The position numbers and the translations under genes were made by a program. The notes below the pieces were generated by a model. It searched no databases. It saw nothing but the letters and a program-made list of their open reading frames with translations, and was not told the DNA's origin. Shown here piece after piece: positions 57,416 through 64,000 of a stretch of 64,000 bases of DNA (the stretch's first letter is position 1; every line of letters begins with the position of its first letter). This DNA is from Penicillus capitatus. Its lineage: Eukaryota; Chlorophyta. Location of the stretch: contig OZ287700.1 in the NCBI GenBank assembly GCA_965649825.1, forward strand, positions 930,001 through 994,000. Reading direction: 5' to 3'.

Positions 57416-57772
57416 GTGACGGATTGTTTACTCAGAACGTTGCCTTTGCTTACCGCATCGAGGTTCTCGGCGACGTGTCTGCCAAAGAAACAACGTTTCT
57501 CTTTGCTGGTGCCGAACGGGCAGTCTACTTGGTCGCGATGCGTTGTCCAGTGCCGTCTTGAAGTTCTTTGTCGACTGAAGCTCCAAGGCAGGACTGTTGC
57601 TTTAAGTGCCAGAGCTCGTTGTGAAGATAGGTTGAACCGTGTTCAAGGAGCGCTCACGTCCGTCGGGGTCTGGAAAGGAAACGATCTTCTTGTAACTAAA
57701 AGGTCACAGGGCTATTCTACCCAGCAGTTCGTTCTCGTATCTGATCGCCGCTGGTCGTGTAGATTTCTCTAA
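57416..57772 (+). CDS. Unrecognised 118-codon ORF, right arm
   Basis: Mirror copy of 33,372-33,728, open to the same stop. The neighbouring frame at 57,921-58,145 mirrors 32,999-33,223. No family recognised; conservation between arms is uninformative because the arms are near-identical throughout. Confidence 0.3.
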   Translation: MTDCLLRTLPLLTASRFSATCLPKKQRFSLLVPNGQSTWSRCVVQCRLEVLCRLKLQGRTVALSARARCEDRLNRVQGALTSVGVWKGNDLLVTKRSQGYSTQQFVLVSDRRWSCRFL

Positions 57773-58439
57773 GATAAAGCGTAGACTCCTGCTCAAAGAG
57801 TTCTTGGTGCAATCCAAGTCTTGTCCCGACCACGCCTAATGATCTTTTCATGATCAATGGTGAAGGGAGTACTGCTCAGAACGTCTGTCTCGTTGATGTG
57901 TTTCATTCTGAACGGATGAATTGTGGATTGAAGTCATGTCTGCTGAGTTGATTGACTGCATCCACTTACTCCCCGAACAGAAATCGTTTACAGAGACGAA
58001 GGACTGTAAGAAGTTGAAACGGGTTCGCAGAGAAAGATCGAATCTCAAGAAACAAGGATCGAACGGCATGAAATCTTTGCGACTGGCTGTCTGGCAACCC
58101 ATCCGCCTGATGACCAGCAGCTTGAAATTCCTTCAGCGAAACTGAGCCTGTTGAAAATGTGCAGAAGTTAAGAGCCCCAGTGAGAACCACTAACTGAGGC
58201 ACGACCTTCACACTTGGATTTGTCTTGACACCGGAAGGAATAGATCTCCACTTGCTTTTTTGCATCGACATCGATCTAGAACTGTGTCAGTTACTGTCTG
58301 CAGCACAGCTGTAAAGTGAGACAGTTGTAAAGTTCTCGAATAGCACTTTGGATAATCAAAGGGGTTATTACACGGAGATGGACGATCGCACAAACTGTCA
58401 CTCTTCGCCACACATCACGAGCGTTCGACATTACGCAGA

Positions 58440-59200
58440 TGGGTGATTCGATTGTCCTCTTTGTTCCACCTATCTACCGTCCAGCTCTGCTTGCCCATTG
58501 TCACGAAGTGCATCCTTGCAACCCGCTGGCATTTCAGCATCCAATCACTCACGGCGTCTCACACTTTCGTTTTCAGTGTCGGATCAGCCACAGAGAAGGC
58601 AAGAGTGTTAGAGGGAAACTCAGCGACCTTCGCTGGCGTCAAGGTCACACTTTTTTCATGGATGTCAATCCTCCGTCAATCGACAAACAGGTACGAATAC
58701 AGTCCAAGCTTCATGAATAAACGGAAACGGACAGAACTCAGCTTCTAGAAAGGTTCCGTACAGGTTAGGGTCTACCGTCCGAAAGGGCAACGAATACCTT
58801 TTGCTGGGCTTCGATGTCGGACCAAAGCACTCCGTCCCCCGGTGAAAGCAGTCCTCCGAGTCGCTGAAACGTCCACGTCTCCTTGAGTATGAAGTCGACG
58901 GTCGCGCTGCGTGTCTTAAGGTGTAACTCATGTTCATCGTGGCCCTTGTCGTACGGGAACGAGGGACAAAATATATCAACGGTCTCTGGAATTCACGGTT
59001 CCATATACCGATTCCGTACGCTTTGCCGTCAACGACCTCTGAAGAGGTGGTGGCTGACCCATTCCAGTGACTCCAATAAATCGCGCTCGCCGCTTTGGAG
59101 GAATCGAAGGAGCCATTCCGTTATCCCGTTTCTTGGTCTCCTCGCATGACCTCTCTCCATCCAGTTCTGACAGCCGTTCGAAGTTCTTTTGTTACCATGC
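58440..59200. repeat. Right-arm copy of the segment also found at 46.6 kb
   Basis: Mirror of 31,940-32,700. Read on the + strand it contains MGDSIVLFVPPIYRPALL, QHPITHGVSHFRFQ and SMKSTV blocks, the latter two recognisable in the central third copy. Confidence 0.55.
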
Positions 59201-60643
59201 GAATAGCGTGCCGTCTTTAGTGGATAAAGCCGCATCACTCTTCTCATGACACTTAACACCTTCAAGCCTCTGTGGCTACCGAAACTGTCACCTTTCTTAG
59301 AAATGGCAAAGTTTTCGTCCCCGGATGGATGAAGGAATATATCATGGTATCTCAGCAGATGCACCACATCCAGCAGGAAAACGCAGTGGTTGTTTAAGGC
59401 AGCATCCATTCTCTGTGAGACAGCAACACGTATGGATGAAGGAATCGTTGTCTCGAAATGCAGATCGACGAGGAAATCTGAAATGCGATGCTTCGTTATC
59501 CTCAGTTTCCTAAGAATTGCACATCGAGACGATTTCTCTTCATGTGTGCATCCATCACTGATCGATGTTCGAGAAGCTCTGCACTTTATCCAGTGAGGAA
59601 GTGGCACTAGTATGAGACCACCCTCTAAACAAATGTATCCTGAAATATCACACGCGTGACACAGATGAACATCAATGTCCTGTAAGATCTATTACATTCA
59701 CACTTACAATCCTCGTCTTTCTCCTTCGCAGCTACCGTGTCGAAATGAAGGCAGGTGTCAGCCGCAACGATTCATTTAGGGGATATCAACATTGCCATGC
59801 CACTTTCTTATTAAAGTGTTCTACTACAGCTTAACTCTTCTAGGACGTTAGATCTCGGATAAAAGGATGCTCGGAGGTAATACATCTATTTGCCGAGATC
59901 GCTGCGCGATGCTGAAACACAGACTTCATCGGGCAAACACCACGCCATCGACCCGAACCTTGAATGACAGAACACTGATCTGTAAACGATTACTCTCGCA
60001 CATCTTCTATCGTGTACCGCGCACACGTCCGAGCAGCATGCCACGTTCCAAATCACTTCTGGAATCATCCGCAGTCCCGAGAACACACAGGCACCTTAGA
60101 CGCCCAGAATCTGCCTCACAAAGATGGATACTTCACGGTTTTCATGCCCTTCACGGCAGACTTCTCTCGGCCAGGAAAGCGGAACTTCCGGCCTCTGCGA
60201 TGACGAGTGCGGCGCATGCCTTGCCGGTGCTGTCGTTGACACCCCCTAGTCGCCAAGGCATCTTCGGAATTCTCCTCCGGACTCCGAACTGTCAGCCGAT
60301 TCCTCTCTCTGGCGGCGGCATGCTCATCAAGGGCGACTCAGAGATGCGAACCTCGCAAGAGAGTTCTGCGGCCCGGATGCAAAACGCCACTTACTCTCCG
60401 CAGACGTTCGTCTGGATGCGCAGACGACGTCAGCAGGACTGCTCCGTGTCGTGACGATTCGGCACACGGTTCCCCTGATCTGTTGGCCGATGCGTCCGTC
60501 ATGCAACCGGTCAGAGACCCCATCCCAGGCATCTCCTGACCGTTTAACTGCAACCGAGGCGGCCTCCAGTCGATCTGCCCATTGCGTTTATTCGCGTTCC
60601 CGTTTCCAGGTTCTCGTTTCCTTCAGCGACCAAGTTCAGGAAG

Positions 60644-61456
60644 ATGGATTCCCGCTCCAACAACCAAGGCGGCGCTAACCCATGGGACAAGTAAGTCATT
60701 CTCCTCGTTGCCGCCGCCGACGCAACGCGCCACTGCGGTCTCTCAGCCGCGCGTCGCTTTTCCGTGTTCCCGCGCGTTCTGTGCGAGTCGCTGGCCGTTC
60801 TGGCCGTCGCATGCACGGAAACGGGGCCGCCTTTCCTGTCGTTCTGCATGCGACATCTCGTTCCATGGGTCGTTGCCTGCGGCCGCCGCCTCATCTGTCA
60901 ACGCTTACTGACTGTTTTGTGTTGTGTGCTTCTTCGAAACAGGTTTAGCGAAGCCCTAAACACGTTTTACGGCTTCAGACATATGTCTCCGGCCGAAAAA
61001 GAAGCTTTCTACCGGGGCCTCAGAGCAAAGACGCCCGCTCAGATGGCGGCGAGGGAAGAGGAGACACGTGCCCGGTTTGGCCAGCCTGCAGATCAGACCG
61101 GGCATCCATCCGCTAGCAGGCGCCCTCGCCGCCTTTCTGCACAAGAAAGGAGCGAACGACTGACCGCAAGGCAGTCTGAAGTTTCAAATCACGGCTTCGA
61201 GGTAAGACATCCATCCGTTGTTAATCTCCCTCTAAGACTTGTATTGTTTTCACAGGCTACTTCACTGCCGCCATTTGCACCGCAGCCACCGCCACGAGCT
61301 GCCACATGCGGGTTCTCCGAACCCACGTGCGACGACGACGCCATGGACTGGGAGGAAACTCCTAGTCCATGTTCGCGGACGTCAACATCAGGGTATGCTG
61401 GATCGGATACCCTGATGTACTGCAACACTTTAAATTTCGTAAGTTCTGCATTTTAG
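60644..61456 (+). CDS. 168-residue protein of unknown function, right-arm copy
   Basis: Exons 60,644-60,690, 60,943-61,201 and 61,256-61,456 join in one frame (introns 252 and 54 nt, both GTAAG...CAG) to give MDSRSNNQGGANPWDK, FSEALNTFYGFRHMSPAEKE, a basic helical middle and a Pro-rich/acidic tail with CDDDAMDWEE, ending NFVSSAF. The first intron is five times longer than others in the window. The hairpin array lies 140 bp after the stop. No family is recognised; the left-arm copy (29,691-30,503) is intact too. Confidence 0.5.
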
Positions 61457-61595
61457 TTTTGTTTTTCTTCTTCTAACTCTTTCGTCTCTGTATGTAGTTC
61501 GTAGGGTGGGAAATTCCGCCAGTTAACGCGCCCTCATCGCCTTTGTTTTACTAGTGTTTTCTTTGTAGTCACAAAAAATAAAAAATCACAAATCT

Positions 61596-61795
61596 CACAC
61601 TTTTTAAAGTGTGATGAATAGAATAAATAATCTGTTCTGAAAAAAAATAAAAAAACAAAAATTCAAAAAAAAAACAAAAATTACAAATCTCACACATTTA
61701 AAAGTGTGATGAATAGAACCAGTAATCTGTTCTGAAAAAAAATAAAAAATAAAAAAAAATCAAAAAAATATAAATCCCACACATTTGAAAGTGTG
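61596..61795. repeat. Three tandem hairpins with A-rich tracts, right arm
   Basis: Palindromes at 61,596-61,613 (cacactttttaaagtgtg), 61,691-61,708 and 61,778-61,795, spaced 87-95 bp, each followed by gatgaatagaa and an A-rich tract. Mirror of 29,345-29,551. On the + strand they sit in the 3' region of the 168-residue gene, with aataaata after the first stem. Confidence 0.85.
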
Positions 61796-62586
61796 ATGAA
61801 TAGAACCAGTAATCTGTGTTTTGACAATGTGCTGGTTTCTGCCAACTGTTTTGCTTTTTCTGCTGTTTTTGACAAGTCTGGAAAGTCATTGTCGATCTGA
61901 TTGTTTGTATAGTTCCGTCATCTCTGACATTTTTCGGGCTGAGGGCTTGTTTCTGGTGGCTTTTTCTATGGAATCTAGTTTGATCTGCAAGTTTCTATGT
62001 GGCGTGTGGCGGCTGGTGTCTGTGTCTTTGGTTTCTGATGTTGTTCTTCATGTGTTGCATCCTTGTTCTGGGAAGGATGGATGGATTTTGAAATGCAATC
62101 AACGATTGCGGCGACAGTGGTTGGTGAGACGCCTGGATTTGCCGGAAAGGCTGGTTGTTGTTTGGATCGTTCATGGAAGCAATGAATGCAGCGGGTTCAG
62201 GATCTGAGAGGAAGTGGCAGTCAGTCGTATTCGATCATTCCTGGAAGCGAGGCTTGTGTGATGTCCGGTTCTTGTGATGGGGAGGAAGATGTGCTGGATC
62301 GGACTCAGAGTAGGTAGAGGACACCGAGATGTACGGTACCACTGGTTTGGTGGCTGTCATACTGGATGGCTCGGAGCGGAGGATGAGGCGGAGCTGGATC
62401 TGTGATGTGGCGGACAACGTGCTGGACTGTTGAGTCGGTAGTGGACAGCGAGGTGTCCGGATTCGTGTGAGGTGGATGGAGTGCTGGATTGGTATCTTTT
62501 CCTGGTGCAGAGGGCGAGGAGGTATCTTTCTGGTCTGCGAGGAGGTGGATTGATTGATGGACTGGTTTTCTGGAACATGAGGCGAC

Positions 62587-63091
62587 ATGCCAGATTCGCT
62601 TACAGAGCACACACTACGACGCAGAAGAATTGTTGCAGTACTCGTTGATGAAATGAAAGCCAGCTTGACCGACGCAATGAGCAACAACAAGGTACAGAAA
62701 GATGTATGCTTCTTTGCTCGTACCACATCTGCGTTTCAGAACAGACTACATGAAGAAGGCAGAGCATGTCGATCCGGTCACACCGGATCCTGTGGACAGG
62801 TGGACTGAGTGATGGCCTGGTCCTTGGAGCAGAGGATGAAGTGGCTGGTGATCTGCAAGAAGTGGATTGTGTGTTGGATATGCCCATGCCCCAGAGCAGA
62901 GGATGAAATCCTCTGTTATCTCCGACCGGGTAGATGAGGCAAGAATGAGCTTGACAGTCGTCATGTGCATCGGTAAGGTACAGCCGTACTTCCAACGCTG
63001 TCTAATGCCTGCATTTCAAGGACAGCTACTAAGAGGAGATCGAAGCATGTTCATCCACTCCGATGAGGTGATTTCATGGAATGTTCAGTAA
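62587..63091 (+). CDS. Unrecognised ORF set, right arm
   Basis: Mirror of the ORF at 28,048-28,485. Here the frame is open upstream (MPDSLTEHTLRRRRIVAVLV), stops near 62,808 and resumes to DEVISWNVQ at 63,091. A 48-nt GTAAGG...TTCAAG stretch at about 62,975-63,022 looks like an intron. No function assigned. Confidence 0.25.
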
Positions 63092-64000
63092 AACAGCATC
63101 GCTATCTGACACGGTAAGGAGACACCCAGACGCAGTGAATACGTGACAGTGACAGCGATTTTTGTGCTGGAAGACTCGACTGCTGGCAGAGAGATCTGCT
63201 GAAGAAAAAAGACGCATCTCTGATGTACCGGACAAGAGATGCAGCTCGACTATCCGTTCTGCAAGGCTTATTGGCATCCTTTTTGATATTTCCTATCCGT
63301 CAGAGAATGTGTAAGGTCCCCGGAGCACGCCTTTCACTATGACATATCATGCTGAGAGCGTTCTTTTCTGCAGGAGGACTTTGTGAAGCGAGCCTGCAGC
63401 ACATACCGCAGTTTCCATCCTGTTGGACCCATTTGAACCAGTCCCGAACTTCAGTTGGATTGTGGATTCATCTTCGACATATGAGCATGTCCTTGACCAA
63501 ACGGCCCTTCGACATGAACAACAATGTAGAATCAACTCCCTCGAAATCCAAACTCGAATGGTAACCTGCAGGCTCCTGGTCTCCTATAGAATCGATGTGG
63601 GAGGCATGGCATTCTAGATGAGTGATTCTGAAGAAGGGAGGAATCATCCACAGCAGTCTGGCTGCATCTAGAAAGGATCTCTGGTCGAAAGTATTGTCAG
63701 AATCATGTCCTTTCCTGGAGATTCAGTCCATCTACTCATACGATGGTGGATTTGCAAACATGCGGTGATCATGACGGCAGAAGAGATGCAACGGAACAGA
63801 AACTCTGGATTCGACGACATCGTTGGGTCTTGATCATCACAGACCTTGACAGACAAGAAACCTGAACAATGACATCGAGTGGCAACATCCTCTATGTTGG
63901 AGAGGGAGAGATCTGGAACAGAATAATGAGAATGCTTGCATGACAGCAGTATCAGACAATGATGCATTCGTCAGTTGTTATTGGCTCTGAAGAAGACAGG

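Larger units (their letters stand above)
55682..64000 (-). repeat. Right arm of the large inverted repeat (runs off the window)
   Basis: Reverse-complement partner of 27,140-35,460; coordinates pair by subtraction from about 91,140. It carries the same features in mirror order. Differences are scattered substitutions and few indels; the clearest indel is near 60,385 (CAAAACGCCACTTACTC here versus CAAAACTCACTTGGTC in the left arm), which changes a reading frame. The near-perfect match ends at 55,682. Confidence 0.95.

Noticed and set aside
1-64000. tRNA, rRNA or other structured RNA genes
   Set aside because: No cloverleaf with A and B boxes or rRNA-like block was found by eye; covariance-model searches would be decisive but could not be run.

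Overview
The window is nuclear DNA of a microbial eukaryote. Genes are split by very short GT-AG introns (about 44-68 nt, one of 252 nt). Gene content is eukaryotic: a USP7-type ubiquitin-protease family, an SNAPC1-like snRNA transcription factor, an ABCG half-transporter, the BBSome subunit BBS9, a TRP-like channel and a LINE. BBS9 implies a ciliated or flagellated cell. An alpha/beta hydrolase resembling the chlorophyll-metabolism-associated group of plants and algae fits an alga or algal relative, but this is weak and I do not name a lineage.

Layout. 0.4-5.3 kb: first copy of a USP7-like gene with a small divergent membrane/secreted ORF upstream. 6.0-15.9 kb: a compact, apparently single-copy block (SNAPC1-like, a four-helix-type membrane protein, alpha/beta hydrolase, ABCG, BBS9); the last two genes are tail to tail with 5 bp between stop codons. 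16-27 kb: gene-poor sequence with a 31-bp minisatellite, a C-terminal USP7-like fragment (copy 2) fused to HEAT-repeat sequence, a 33-bp repeat and duplicated purine-rich modules. 27.1-64 kb: one large imperfect palindrome. Near-identical arms (27,140-35,460 and 55,682-64,000, the latter cut by the window edge) are inverted around a 20.2-kb centre. The centre starts and ends with USP7-like copies 3 (-) and 4 (+) and holds an intact-looking LINE (ORF1 and ORF2), a diverged third copy of an arm segment and a TRP-like channel gene.

Main observation: USP7-like copies 1 and 3 can be read as complete multi-exon genes with MATH, USP and ubiquitin-like domains. Copy 4 is a decayed copy. All three that retain the USP domain lack the catalytic cysteine (Ser, Val and Ile in its place) and the catalytic histidine (Ser, Ser and Arg). 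This looks like a locally amplified family of pseudo-deubiquitinases, probably scaffold or ubiquitin-binding proteins. At least copy 3, and in degraded form copy 1, is paired head to head with a small signal-peptide ORF. Segmental duplication, inversion and probable gene conversion shaped the locus. Exon boundaries were inferred by eye from splice consensus and family alignment, so termini may be off by an exon.
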